A stretch of 33,484 nucleotides of DNA. It comes from Fragilaria crotonensis. Lineage: Eukaryota; Bacillariophyta; Fragilariophyceae; Fragilariales; Fragilariaceae. How positions within the stretch are numbered: position 1 is the stretch's first letter; each line of letters opens with the position of its first letter. The stretch is taken from positions 1-33,484 of the forward strand of contig JAKSYS010000680.1 in assembly GCA_022925895.1 (NCBI GenBank), written 5' to 3'. The translations under genes were made by a program, and so were the position numbers. Below the pieces are notes generated by a model. The model had not been told where the DNA came from and did no database searches. It was given only the letters and a program-made list of their open reading frames with translations. This document shows, one piece after another, positions 1 to 11,227 of the stretch.

Positions 1-709
1 ATCCTGCTTCCCTTTAGATCAACTTGTAGTACATCCGTAACATGGATCGCCATGTTGTGATTCGACAGAAATTGGCGGAGAGAAAGGATCCACGTTGGCG
101 TCAGGTAATCCAAAACGATTGTTGATGCTCCAGAAGATGGGACAAAATACCCGCTTCCAACCGCGTCTTCAATTGTATGACCAAAAGTTCTCCCACTTCC
201 GCACGACGGTAGATATGATGGCGAAAGTACTTCACCATCTCAATTCCACACTCGGTGCGAAGATCCATCAGTCCCAATCCTCCCATGGAAAGCGGCCCGT
301 GGCGGACTGCTGTTGGTAGATTCCTATTCATCCCTAGCTTTGTACAATTGCCGGCAATATCCTTGTTTGTATCGTTCCAACTCCTCCTCATCGATCGCTA
401 ACGCTGGAAGCGAGTATCGCATTGCTGGCTCATAGGTTGTTCGTACGAAAACTCTTATGTCGCTCGACGTCAACCGTGGTGTCTGTATCCGGATGCGTAC
501 TGTCGGCCTTTTTCTTCAGTATGGAAACGGGGAAAAATCGCTGATCGGGTTTTGTAACTCCAAGTATTCGTGTTGCTTGATTGAGTGATTGTCGGCGAAT
601 TACAACTCGGTGCGGATCTTGTCCTTGGCCTCAATCTGACTGTTGCGAGGGGATCTATCGTTTGCTCGAAGAATGGGACGTCCTGACCTCCAATCCCAAT
701 ACATGACAA
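1..709 (-). pseudogene. Post-RT C-terminal region of retrotransposon ORF2 (partial, broken)
   Basis: This is the region downstream of the reverse transcriptase in the same element. The stretch at 391-101 is open for 96 codons and includes a GPLSMGGLGLMDLRTECG motif, the glycine-rich segment usual after the RT in these elements. Below 100 the reading continues in another frame (LRQFLSNHNMAIHVTD-like) and leaves the window. The stretch 709-470 is a third frame with the path RILGV..PDQRFFP. At least three frame changes occur, so no full product is possible. Its role in an intact element is unknown beyond being part of the ORF2 polyprotein. Confidence 0.7.
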
Positions 710-730
710 ACCACGAGCATTTTGAAAGAT

Positions 731-1620
731 TTAGAGAACCTCCGAGTAGTGCAATAGTTTCTCCCATGTTTGTGCTAGATCTTCAAGGCTTGTTACGAGA
801 TCTTCAAAGGACATACTTCCGTTGTCCGTGAATCCGAGGGCAGTGTCGTCCACAAATGCATCCACCAATCTCGAATGCGTATTGACGCCGTCCGATGATC
901 GGAAGCTCATTCGGAGGGGACTGACTCGCTCCAGCGTATTCAGAAGAATGACTACCAACGTGAGCCAAACAGCAGGGATGCCTGCCTTGCCCTGTACCAA
1001 AAAGAGGAGCAAATGGAGTACCTGTATAGGAATTCTCCGACACCCATACACAGTTTTAACCATATAGCGCATAAGTTCCAACGATTGGGCGTGAGACCTT
1101 ACAGCATTGATCGGCATGCCGCATCGTCGGGCGGCCAACATTCCCAGGGCTACTATGATACGATCGAAACACGCAGACGCGTCATTATCGAATCGAGCGT
1201 AGTTGGTCTTCAAAAGTCTACTCATGTCGGCCGTTAGTTGGGTCAACATGATAGGTTCCATTGTCGTTTTCCCTGGAGTTGAACCGTGTTGGCCTGAGTT
1301 GAGTAGATTCATCTGCACTGCTCTCCGTACCAGTCGCGATCCCCAAGTGAGTTTCAGGAACAAGTTATAGTCTGCCTCGAACAGATGAATGATACGTAGA
1401 CGATTGATTTTGGGATCTCCCTTATCTTTTCGATCATGACGTTCACTGCTTTTTGCCATCTGGGAATAGATATCCCGCGTGTCACAACAATGTTCAAGAA
1501 TTTGGCCATACTGTCGAGCAGGATCGGATCCTGTACCAACGCTTTATAGTGACCGAGGTGTCGTCCAGATGGGGACGTAGTGGTAGATTCCTTCCAACTT
1601 AGGATTCCTTTCTTGAAATC
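731..1620 (-). pseudogene. Reverse transcriptase domain of non-LTR retrotransposon
   Basis: The motif order is that of a reverse transcriptase: a GRHLGHYKALVQDP lead-in at about 1600-1540, a palm motif FDNDASACFDR (block A), GQHGSTPGKTT, and the catalytic box AFVDDTALGF (block C, FVDD form of YxDD). The enzyme would copy element RNA into DNA at a nicked target. There is a frameshift near 1430 between VNVMIEK and DKGDPKINRLR. A 242-codon frame (1459-731) looks intact but contains two compensating shifts: from about 1040 to 975 the expected ENSYTGTPFAPLFGTGQG reading lies in another frame and the open frame reads unrelated residues. The domain is therefore probably inactive. Confidence 0.88.
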
Positions 1621-1729
1621 CTCACTGGAGATGGTAATGGGGATTGATCAGTCTTGTACCGAGTTGGGAATGGTGAACGACGCGAGAAAACTTTCAATAG
1701 CATGTCGTCTCCATGCCATGAAGATGGTA

Positions 1730-2644
1730 CTATCCCCGTAGGAGATCCTCGGCTGCAGGAGACAAACTGGTGAATGTTAACGCGTCATGGATCGTGCCAT
1801 TGCCGCAAGGTGAAGAAGCTGCAGCTCTGAATGCGTCTCTATTGAACTTGACAAGGTGGGCTTCGATTTCTCGCGAGAGATGATGGTGTCCCACATTATG
1901 TCCGGGAGGTCTCTCCAATACCGTGTGCACATCGCCGGGCTGAGTTACCTTGCTGGCTTCTTTCTCGCGAGGAATTTTCAACTTTGTGAGTGGAGAGTAT
2001 TCCCGGTTTAATCAAGTTTTTGATATGTGAAAACATATTTCGATTTGATCGCCTGAGAGTGTTCGTCGTACGATTTTGGCCTTTCGCATGGATTCATGCT
2101 GTGTGGTGATTAGTGTCAGCGTCGTATGTGTCTAACAGATCTTGAAAACTCTGTTGGCGGTGAGACAATGAATGTTTCTGAACGATGCGCAGTTGTTTAG
2201 ATGCCTCGTTGAGACGCTTTCTGACCGTGTTCACATCCAATGCCTGACCAAACTCGGGAAGTCGAAAGGACGAGTCAAATTCTTGAATCTTCGTTTCCCA
2301 TCTTTGAAAGGTTTCTGGTAATCTGCCCCATGTAGGAGTTCGCGCAGTCGGAGTTTCCAGTATCGCATTATCACCCCGTATTGCGTAGTTTCGGCGACCA
2401 TTTATATGTTTTCGGTTGGATGGAGAACCTTTTCGGCATGCATCATCGCGCGGCCTTGGTCGTTGTCCCACGCACATAAGAGTTTGCGGAGTTGTGGCGT
2501 TGTCATTTCCTGATGACGTGCATGTAACTCTTGGATCCGAGATTCCATATTGTGAGTCTCGTAGTATTTCCGGACTCCCGATAGATACGTAGCAACCATT
2601 TCTGGATTTCCACTGTACAACGATCTCATATTCGGTGTATCCAT
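1730..2644 (-). pseudogene. Linker between endonuclease and reverse transcriptase of the retrotransposon
   Basis: Open pieces at 2644-2402, 2477-2094 and 1981-1730 lie in different frames and join the endonuclease to the RT. The first two overlap, and the reading continues from one to the other through a frameshift near 2440. Residues such as YLSGVRKYYETHNMESRIQ and QSFQDLLDTYDADTNH suggest helical, charged protein. No catalytic motif was recognised. The assignment comes from position inside the element. Confidence 0.55.
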
Positions 2645-2749
2645 TGGACTATCAACCGTATCCCCAGGATTTCTTCCAGTCTTAGATCGACATAGAGACC
2701 TCGGTGATCTGATTGTGGGCCTCTATATAAGCAAGACTGCCTTGGCGCA

Positions 2750-3920
2750 TTACAGAGGATACAACTTTTGACACCTGAGTATATAATCGATCCGTCGATT
2801 CGCTGAACCAATAAATGTGGATGGGGCAGGGTGAGTGCTGTGTAAGTCAGACAAATCGCAGGATCCAATAAATTCCTGCAAGTGCTTATCCTGATAGATG
2901 GTTCCGTTTGCGTCCATCATTACCAAAATCGAGTGCCCTGCATTCTGGAGCTTCATGATTGTCTGTCGGAGATCTGATAGTATCCTCTGTCGGGGCTGGG
3001 GAGAAACTTCACCTTGTCTCCGGTAGTACTCATGTCCCTTACCAATGCACTCCCTAGTGGCGCCTGCCTTACTGATCCTCGCATACTCTGTAGACAGTGA
3101 GTAACGAAAGAGTGGATCCGCCTTTACCTTCGATGGTGATTCCACTCCATCTGCCCAGTCCTGTAGGGTCGCAGATTCCTGGACCTTGAACTGTCGTTGT
3201 GTGTTTTCCTCGGATAGTGGTGAGACATCCCCTGCCTGAAAAGATTCGCTACTCGAACATCGATCCACCTCCGTTATTGGGTACCCAAAGACTGTTTTCC
3301 CCAATCTAAACTGTCTCTAACACTCGCTGTGTATTCCATTTGGAGATGGTATTGTTGCCACGCGGTGTTTGTCTCAGCCAATCCAAAACAGTCGACTCTG
3401 AATGCCGCCATCTGGGACATGTAGTATTTGTAGTCCTCCAATCCGGAGGAATACGTCAATCCCTTTACATTCTGAAAGAATATCCTTAACGAACGTGGGT
3501 CTTTATACACAACCGCATCACCGAATGATTGTGTAGCCTGTGGGTCTGTTTGCTTTCTTGCTTTGATTCGTCCAGGGCGATGTCTCGGGAGCATTAAAAC
3601 TGATGACAGATGTGGCAGTGGTGGATGCCTGTCTTGTCCTTGTGACATATAGCGGCCTCTTGTTCTGTTGGACATTCCGCCATTGCATGATTGACCAAAT
3701 GGAATCGTGGTAGTATCTAGGCTGTTCATTTCTCTCGCGGTAGTCTCTCCTCGTGTCCGCATCACCTCTCTGTACGCTGCTGATTATGATGCTGTGTCGC
3801 CATTAATCAGGTTTGCCACCGTCTGGATCGAGGGGTCTTGTGTATTGATCGTCCAGATCGGTTGGGGCTTCGCGATGCAAGGTTCCCAATATGATGTTGT
3901 CCGCTAGCCTGGTGTAGGGT
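2750..3920 (-). pseudogene. AP-type endonuclease domain (exo/endo/phosphatase fold) of the retrotransposon
   Basis: The domain begins at about 3570 with LRIFFQNVKGLTYSSGLEDY, the typical QN start of the fold, followed by DCFGLAETNT, where the Glu would be the metal-binding residue. After a frame change near 3300 it continues to SILVMMDANGTIYQD (DxN motif) and ends with SANRRIDYILRC, matching the S..RIDYI block. In a live element it would nick target DNA to prime reverse transcription. The N-terminal portion (3920-3600) has a stop and a frame change. The final catalytic SDH block was not found in the open frame. Confidence 0.8.
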
Positions 3921-3958
3921 ATTAGCGTGTTGTAGTTCCTCGAAAGCATCTTCAAGGT

Positions 3959-5478
3959 TTAAGCAGACGTCCGACGACTCAGACATATCCTCAAGAAGGT
4001 CTTCACCACCGATTCCATGAATTGCGAATCCTTCACCCTTCTCTTCTTGGTATGCAAGGCCTCTATTGGTTTAATCTTGTCCTTATCTATCTTATCCGCA
4101 ATTATGCAGTTGTTGTGTTCGTCATCGCCGATTCGGTGTTTGATCTTGTATGCTGTTTCTTTTCTCAGGAGATCTGTAAACGCTCGTGTCTTGGGATGAG
4201 TCCTGAGATGTCTTCGATTTCGTCGATCCAGAATGCACGCTCGACCCGCCACTATGTTGGCTTCTTTGTTTGCCCTAGGATTTTCCAAATTTCCAGGGTT
4301 TGAATACTTCGTGCCGTCGATGTGTTGTCGTGTCATTGCTATTTCCATTTTGTCCGCCATGGCTGTCATAAACTGAGATAATTGTTCGAATTGTTTCTCA
4401 TGTCCAACATCGTGTATGACATGTCTTGTTGGCTTTCCATTGTGAGAAGTATCTTGTCGTTCATGTCTGAAAATTGGTTGGATGTTTCCTTGGAAAGTAC
4501 CTCCAAATTATCTGATAAGATCTTTTGCTCTTTTGCCGATTGTTCCAGCTTCACATTTGAATGTTCTAGTTGCGTCTGGACTGCCGACATTTTGGTATCC
4601 AACTCCTCTATTCTTGTGAATTGCCGTTCAAGATTGTTCAAGCGGTCCGATGATATCTTCCCTGATGTTTTCGACTCCTGTTGTTGTCGTTTGATTAACT
4701 GTTCGAGTTCATGGAATCTAGAGTCCGTGCTATTCATTCGAGAGACAACTGTCATTGATCGTGTTGAGGTTGTGCTTCTTTCCTCTTCCATACTTGTGGC
4801 AGAACTTGCCTCCGACCCGAGGTACGGATTGTTTTGCTCATGGTTGTTGCGTTGGTTAGTTGTTCCAGTGGACTGATCGCTACGGTTGTTGGACGCCTCA
4901 GATGGAGTTGGCCATGCTTGTTTTGTGCGTTGGAGATGTGAGTTCAGACTGGTGTTCTGTGAGACTGTTTGGGGCTTGTTGTGATTGGAATTGTTGCTTG
5001 GCGACGTTGAATCTGACCTTGGTTGTCCTTCTGGTTCTCGGTGCCATGTTGTCGCCATCGACATTTGTTCCAGGAATTGCACATTTGCTTGGATCTCCGT
5101 CTGAATGACTATTACGTCGGGAAGACCTGGTAAATTGTCTCTGAACCTTGCTTCTCGATGACTCGGAGGGAAAAGCCTTGATTTGTATTGCTGCCATTGA
5201 TATTGTGCGCGTTTAAAATAATGACTCGGAGTCACCAAATATGCCTTGTTGTCATTTGTCCCGTTAACTGCATCGCATAAAGCTGAAGTGGTTCCGTCCT
5301 TTTCTTTAAGAGATGCTATCCATTCTCGTGTAGATCGTTTTGTTGTTGATCCGTCTTCATGGTATTCAGTGCGAACTTGATCAAGATGAGTGACTTGTGG
5401 AGAAAGTGTGATCGCTTGCAATGACTTTGCCCACCTGTCATGGAACTGAAAATGTTTCCGAACCTGTTCGTTGCTCAT
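3959..5478 (-). pseudogene. C-terminal half of retrotransposon ORF1 (coiled-coil, Q/S/T-rich)
   Basis: A 370-codon frame (5478-4366) begins MSNEQVRKHFQFHDRW and is followed by a second frame of 136 codons (4369-3959) overlapping by a few bases, so one frameshift separates them. The first part (about residues 1-150) is a globular region. Residues 150-235 are rich in Ser, Asn, Gln and Thr. Residues 250-360 form a likely coiled coil with heptads around QLIKRQQQESK and LDTKMSAVQTQLEHSN. The second piece is basic with KKRR near its end. Coiled coils in LINE ORF1 usually drive oligomerisation on RNA. The ATG at 5478 probably lies inside the original longer ORF1. Confidence 0.65.
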
Positions 5479-5593
5479 TGTGCCTAGCGTATCTTGGTAA
5501 GAACAGAGCGATACCTCGTCCCGTCATGATCGGAAGAAGTGCTTGGCACAACGGTGTGACATTTCTCCCCGCATTGGATCGTGAGATGTGGAA

Positions 5594-7107
5594 TTAGCTG
5601 ATCCATAGGGCACTTTTTCTGTCGAATGACGTCAAAAATGGAGCATGATCCGGCAGTAAACTCCTTAAATACTTGTTGTACCAGAGTTTATGAGTGGTGT
5701 TCGGAGCTTTGAGCAGGATATATCCTGCTGTAACCATTTTACCACTTGAGCTCGCAGAGTTTGAAATTGTGACATCAAGTTGTTTTGTTGTAAACTTTTC
5801 CTTCATCATTTCAGAATTCTTCCACATGGACGGATTGTTCTTAAAGCCAAAGCGGACTCCAAATATCATCTGAGATCGCTCTGGTATCATTGTAACTTTC
5901 GGAGATATATAGTCTCGTAACCCGATAGCTGTTAGATTTTGCACCGAATTTGACATCATCAAATCTTCGCTTTCCCACCGGTACAGCATTCCGTATTGTT
6001 CGGGAGAATATCACTCACTAAGTTGTAGATTGCTTCATTCATTTTATTTTTGTCGCTTTCGTATACTGCCAAATCCTCCGGTGGGAACCATTTGATCGTG
6101 ACTCGATGGGTACCATCGTTTGTCGGAATGTTTGGATGTGGTGCTGTTTGGGTGGTTGTATTGTTCCATGGCGTCGTACTCTCCTTTTCATTTAGATCAT
6201 GTCGGTTGTTACCAAATACGTGTTGGGTTTCCTGTTCAACTTCGTTATCCGTCACATTTCGACCAAGTGGAAGTTGCTGAGAATCCTGCTTCTTATTCTC
6301 TCTCATCGTTTTGTTGAGCTGGTCAGCTTTTTTCCTTTCCTTTCGATCACGTCTTTGTTCTTTTGGATCAATGGGAGTTGTCCTCGTTGTTCCGGCAGTT
6401 TGTTTTCCATGGGTCGATAGTTCCTTGGTAATTCTTCTGGGGAAGATTAAAACCAGGAGCAAAGGCACCGACAACATTGCTCGTATTCACGTTAATAATG
6501 GACTGCTGATTTGGTGGGCTCTTTGATCGACGGCGTCCTGAAACTGGGATCCAAGCTTGGGCATCGTCAATCTCCATTTCCTCTTGCTGTTTGAAAATCG
6601 CATCTCTTTCCAAGAGTAAGCAGTGGTATCGGTTTCGTGCAATGTCGTTGGGTCATGGACCGCTAGATACGGTTGAGAGATGTTGGTTGCCCAATCGTTT
6701 AACTTGACTGGAACCTGGAGATCACGATCAACGTGACTCATGAAGTTATACCAGATTGCTCTATGGACCATGAGAGGATCCGTGTTAACAGCTGCCCAAA
6801 CTTTGTCGCATTCGAAACAATCTTCGAACACAAACAATCCAAGATGAATGTATCGATTCCAGTTGGTTGGGTGTCCGTACTGCCGATAGGCCTGCGCGTT
6901 GGCGTTCCTACGATAACGTTCTTGGCGGGAAAACCAGTCGGGAGCTTCGGGAATGGGTTGATCTACCCAGGTGTCAGTCTCGAATCCATACATCGTGTGC
7001 GATGGAGTCAAATCGACGGGGAGAGCCGAAGGAGGCGTGGGAGCCGTTCCTTCGGTCATGGTCATGATGCTTGGGGTACGCGACAACTTCCTATTTACTG
7101 TACGCAA
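5594..7107 (-). pseudogene. N-terminal half of retrotransposon ORF1
   Basis: Three frames in succession carry the reading: 7107-6487 (206 codons), 6613-5959 in two frames, and 5989-5594 (131 codons). Recognisable blocks are TDTWVDQPIPEAPDWF near the start, WIPVSGRRRSKSP (basic), VTIKWFPPEDLAVYE, LRDYISPKV and TAGYILLKAPNTTHKLWY. The last blocks look like a folded nucleic-acid-binding domain shared by this retroelement family. At least three frameshifts separate the pieces, and the reading goes on through 5590-5480 into the piece that follows. No enzyme motif is present. Confidence 0.6.
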
Positions 7108-7141
7108 TTACGGACTGCGGACAGACTGTACTTGCGAAACT

Positions 7142-8102
7142 CTAAACTAGAAAATTGTGTTGTCTGGCCACATCTCTGGACTCCTGCACTCTGTCGCAGA
7201 AATTAGCTCTCTCTCTACCGGAAACAAGCGCGTGATCCAATGTGAACGATGCGCACTGGGAAGGGACTTTGATGAAGATCCGATGCTTATCGGGGAGTAA
7301 ATAGGCTTGGTAATGATGGTTGGTGTAGTCACGGGGGTCGACACACATCTCAATCGTGAATCCATTGTGCAGTTTTCCGTTTGTCCTTCTCCCCGTGAAG
7401 TGGAACACCTGTGCCTCTCTGTTCCTCTCGGGGCTTTCAATATCCACTTCAATCTCAACTTAATCATACATGAAAACGGTGTGTTGATCAGAATGAATGC
7501 AAACACAAAATGGAATAAAAGAAAGTCAATACAACTTACCAAAATCCTTCGCCATCAAAACCCGGTGAATGTACGTCATATCTTTGCTTGCGGTTGCTGG
7601 AATGGTAGTAGCAATGGACATCATGTTTGTTGCTTCTGATGGGTTTGTTGGCAGTGATGCAAACAATGGTTGATGCAGAATAGGAGGAGGTGATCCAAAT
7701 GTGTTTTGTTCAGGTGGTGGCGGGGATCCGTGGAATGGAACAATGCTTGAGGCGATTTTGAAGGTTGTGCCAGAAAATAGACGGAGAGCAACTTGATGAA
7801 ATGACTCTGCTGGGAGAAGTTTCCACTTTGCTATCTTGTTGCGAACCTGCTTTCTCAGGTCTGACTTGGTTCTCCCGTAGAGCTCTGGCTTTCGATCACA
7901 AACACTTTTGGCAGATACTTGATATATTCCACCTTTCTTCTATGTCTACCAAGAGCTGGCGTAGTACTGCGTCGCTCAGACCCTTTGTCTTCTTGACAGC
8001 TGTGCTATGGGGAGCAGTACAGGGCAATTCTGGTTTGCTTGTTGTTGGCCGTTGTCGTCTGAGATTCTGTTTCGGTTGTCGACTTCCATTGACCAAATCC
8101 AA
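7142..8102 (-). pseudogene. Two-exon gene of unknown function, frameshifted in exon 1
   Basis: Exon 1 (8102-7540) reads GLSDAVLRQLLVDIEE, shifts frame near 7940, then continues SVCDRKPELYGRTKSDLRKQ and a Pro-rich linker (SPPPPEQ) to MAKDF. A GTAAGT donor (first base 7539) and a TAAG acceptor (7459) give an 81-bp intron, and splicing joins the frames as F-V-EIEVDIESP. Exon 2 (7458-7142) has FHFTGRRTNGKLHNGF and KVPSQCASF. The N-terminal part looks like a small helical domain of about 70 residues. I do not recognise a function. It may belong to a mobile element or be a host gene. The position directly 5' of the LINE may be coincidence. Confidence 0.5.
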
Positions 8103-8196
8103 AATTGTGAATCACACCAAGAATGGGCCAAGTGAATGTGCCTACGAGGTGCCATTTTCAAACAACCACGGCTTCAATGTACTCGGAGTACTGTAG

Positions 8197-8789
8197 AATG
8201 ATCTGTTCGAATTAACCGTCAAAATCTTCTAGTTGAATTTTAACACAGTAATTTGTCTTACTGCAAACCTACCAGGTACTTGTACTGTAGTATCCAAGGA
8301 TCAATGGTGTATGCATGTATGATTGTACTCCAGTAACACTTACAATTCTCGTCTTGAGTACGTACCCTGCATACAACTATAACATGATGGTACATACGAT
8401 AGTAACTCAAAGATTAGTAGGGCTGCATACAATATCTATTTGCATTGTACAGCAATGTCCTGTAGAATGAACAGTACAAATTAACGGTCGTAATCTACTA
8501 TTCTTTAGACAAGGCTTGGCTTGATGGTGTGAGGAAGAATGTGGTCATCTTGTGTGCTCCTGGATACATTCTGGTTGCATTGTCATACGCCGTCAGATTT
8601 GCTTCTTGGGCTTGGAGACCGGCCACCAACAACAAAATGCTCGTATACAGTGCTGTACAAATACAGCAACAATCTTTTTTGACACCAACACAACACAATC
8701 TCATCAGCCATTCATCATCATCAACAGAATCACCCTCGTTCTCGCCCTTCCCTTGTTGACAGTCCCTGTCTCTGATTTCTTGTCTCATT
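8197..8789. other. Intergenic stretch with an imperfect 45-bp direct repeat
   Basis: No convincing gene. A segment beginning CTGTAGAATGA at about 8194 recurs in the same orientation at about 8461, with shared AATTAAC-GTC and AATCT parts. The DNA between is rich in GTACTGTAGTA-like words. From about 8685 the plus strand becomes CAACA- and CATCATC-rich, like a 5' leader for the small reading frame at 8790. Confidence 0.4.
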
Positions 8790-9034
8790 ATGCCACCAAA
8801 GAAGAAGCCAAGTAGAGGAGGTGCTGTTGAGAAGAACTTTTTCCACGAGACCCAAGGTTCAATTTTGCTCTCTCGGCACATGCAGAAGATGTGCAGGCGC
8901 TGCGCAAGAATAAGTATTTGAGTACAAAGAACCTGTTGGACTACTTGATCCAAGGAGGAGCTCCATCCCACACCACCATTGCTTCCTCTCAGGATGAAGA
9001 TATATCGGTACCACCATTGTACATTGTGGATTAG
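8790..9034 (+). pseudogene. Small basic-headed protein, frameshifted
   Basis: An ATG at 8790 reads MPPKKKPSRGGAVEKNFFHE, with a PKKKP nuclear-localisation-like head. A frame change at about 8840-8860 (near a T run) leads to FNFALSAHAEDVQALRKNK and a stop at 9032-9034. The combined length is about 80 residues. The leader upstream is CAACA-rich, which supports this start. I do not recognise a family. It lies convergent to the MULE transposase and could be an accessory frame of that element or a host gene. Confidence 0.3.
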
Positions 9035-9045
9035 CAACAACTTCC

Positions 9046-11033
9046 CTATATTAAATTGTGACCTTGCTGATTTGCCAACCTGACAGATAGTTCCGTGGAA
9101 CCATTACCGACGTGTGACTGAGATCCAGTATCCTCCATTGTTTTCAGTACATCCCCGAACTGCGGACTGGCTTGACCGATAGGATCATTCCCAAACACAA
9201 CAACATCTCGTTGACTCTTGATGTGTGAACGGCATTTCCGAGTCGAGTTAATCCCAACGCCTGTATGCTCACGCGGAAAAGAACACAAGGTGTCATAAAG
9301 TCGACTTCTTTCCACTTTCTGTACACCGCACAGGCATGCCGGCAGGGAAACATACAATCTTGCCATGCCCCACACGAACACCATTGTACACCAGGCCTTA
9401 CGATGTGAATACTTCGCTGGTGCATTGGTGACCCGTGGGCGACGGAGAGGACAATGTCATGCTCGCCTTCGTCAGCAGTGGAACCATACTCTGATGATGT
9501 CACTTTGAACTCATCACACCCAAGTTCAATCTCCATCACTGCCATGGATGCTGCAGCATCCCAACGTGCTTTAAAAATCTGAGCGACACGGGGAACAACT
9601 TCCGAATCCTCACGCTTCAAATACTTCGTTCGACAATCACCAATCCTTGTCGACATAATGTCAACAATCTTTTCTAAAGCTTCCATCCACGCCAGATCCC
9701 GAGCCTCTGAGAACATGTTGTTCACGCTCTCACTCGTGTTGGATGTAACAATTCCGTATCGAGGGGCAAGTTCGAGTGTTGCCAGGCAATCCATTGTGAA
9801 CATTTCCAGAGCACACCGCCGCTTTCAATGCTTTCAATAGGCAGCAGCGCTGGGCTTTATTTGGCGCACCAGATCCAGCATATTAGCAGCATTCCTTGCA
9901 GAATACGTCTTGGCCATCGCCATAACATAGCGTCCACACTGTTTTCCAAACCGCTGGGTCACGTTGATTCTATGTGCTTAGCACAGCTAAACTCCAAATT
10001 CTTTGGGAAAACATCGTCCAGGGCAGCCTTGAGACCCTTATCCCGATCCGAAATAAAGACAAATGAACGTCCACTAAGGATAGGAGATGCTTGCTTGAGA
10101 AGCCTTAGCATCTTCGTCCATGTTGCTCCATCTTCGTTACCAGAAGATATCATCAGCCCAATGGGAAACACATCATTGTTTCCTGACAACACAGATGCGA
10201 CATACAGTGTTCCCTTGTACTCGCTGCGCAGGTGAGTTGCGTCAAGCGAAACAACAGGTCGCACAAACTTCAGAGCCTCGTTCATAAAACCAGGAAAGAA
10301 ATAGACATCGACCAACTCGTTGGTTTCGCTCTTGTGCATCCGATGACCGACTTGGGGTTGCATTTCTTCATGGCTTCTACGTACGGGATAATCTGCTCAA
10401 AACTCTTCGCAATTAATCTCCGTCCTACCCCGGCATCGGTTGTTATTACACGGTATGCCGTCATGTGGACAATTATACCGCATTCGTTTGCTGCGGTTTT
10501 GATGACGTCGTTCGGTGTCGGATCACCATCCTTCGTTTTGAGAACCTTGACGACAATGTCATTCAGCTTTGCATGGCGACGCTTCTTCCATTTCCGCCCA
10601 TCTTTTGCCTTTGCTGGGCGGCGAACGTCACTGTGTTTGGTCTTCATCTTCGAGACAAAACTTCCATTGGCTCGTCGGCGGGAGATACGAATTTGGAAAG
10701 GACACCCCAGATGCTCGCGGCATTCGTACACACGAAATTTGTCGTTGATTGACCTCTTGATGCGCAAGTAATTCCCAGTCCGAACTTCATAAGCTTCGAC
10801 AATAGGATTCACAGCTTCCAGTGTTGGAAAGCACTGCAACTTTGCTTCCTTCATAAGGTCGTAGAAGGTAGTGTCGCCTGAAAGAGCGCTAACACTATCT
10901 TCATTCTCTGTCTTTGAAGCAGCAGCATCTTCCATCTGGGATTCAGTGTCAGTGTCGATGGTGTCAAAAATTCTTCATCGTCGTCCTTTACCTTCGCCTC
11001 ATTACTTATGTTTCTGTTATTCGAAGGAAACAC
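9046..11033 (-). pseudogene. MULE transposase with N-terminal zinc-binding region and C-terminal SWIM finger
   Basis: Three main frames carry it. 10935-10282 has the N-terminal DNA-binding part with a CREHLGCPF / KMKTKHS zinc-ligand pattern (FAR1/WRKY-GCM1-like). 10363-9959 has the DDE core: SLDATHLRSEYKG with the first Asp, FISDRDKGLKAAL with the second, then CAKHIES. 9803-9144 has the rest and a SWIM finger CSC-x9-CRH at residues 142-156 of that piece. The tail continues in another frame to a stop at 9046. The 5' part (11033-10935) has a further frame change at a T run and acidic residues (KVKDDDEE). The enzyme would cut and paste the element by its DDE active site. At least three frameshifts make this copy inactive, or the assembly has indels. 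Confidence 0.88.
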
Positions 11034-11043
11034 ATCAGCAGTC

Positions 11044-11179
11044 AGAGTTGCAAATCTTTTGTGTCTCTCACCCGAGTGCTATGTTGTCCTCATCCTCGTC
11101 GTCCACACTGGCAGCAGAGTTGCCAAATCTTGTGTCTCTCACCGGAGTGCTATGTTGTCCTCATCCTCGTCCACACTGG
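11044..11179. repeat. Tandem duplication, about 70-bp period, spanning an acidic coding segment and a splice-donor-like site
   Basis: 11044-11111 and 11116-11179 are near-identical (small indels). On the minus strand each copy encodes an acidic VDEDEDNIAL segment followed at once by GTGAGAGACAC, a donor-like sequence. An acceptor-like TAACAG lies just 3' of the downstream copy (around 11030). It looks like a duplicated exon end in the 5' part of the transposase gene. Confidence 0.7.
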
Positions 11180-11227
11180 TGGTCTCCTTGATGTCGTTGG
11201 CAGCACCACAGACCTGCAAGGGAACAC

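Larger units (their letters stand above)
1..7107 (-). mobile_element. Degenerate non-LTR (LINE-type) retrotransposon, 3' end outside the window
   Basis: Read on the minus strand the order is ORF1 with a basic and coiled-coil part (7107 to about 3959), an AP-type endonuclease (about 3920-2750), a linker, a reverse transcriptase (about 1620-731) and a post-RT tail that runs off the left edge. No LTR, integrase or RNase H was seen. Every part is broken by frameshifts or stops, so the copy is dead unless the assembly has many indel errors. The ORF1 and RT blocks look like those of a retroelement family I associate with diatoms; that assignment rests on recognition of the motifs, not on a search. 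Confidence 0.85.

Noticed and set aside
4382-5108. Plus-strand frames rich in Cys, Ser and Val
   Set aside because: Antisense of the coiled-coil part of retrotransposon ORF1.
8498-9040. 180-codon minus-strand frame
   Set aside because: Cys- and Trp-rich, no motif, and antisense to the more protein-like reading at 8790-9034 with a CAACA-rich leader.
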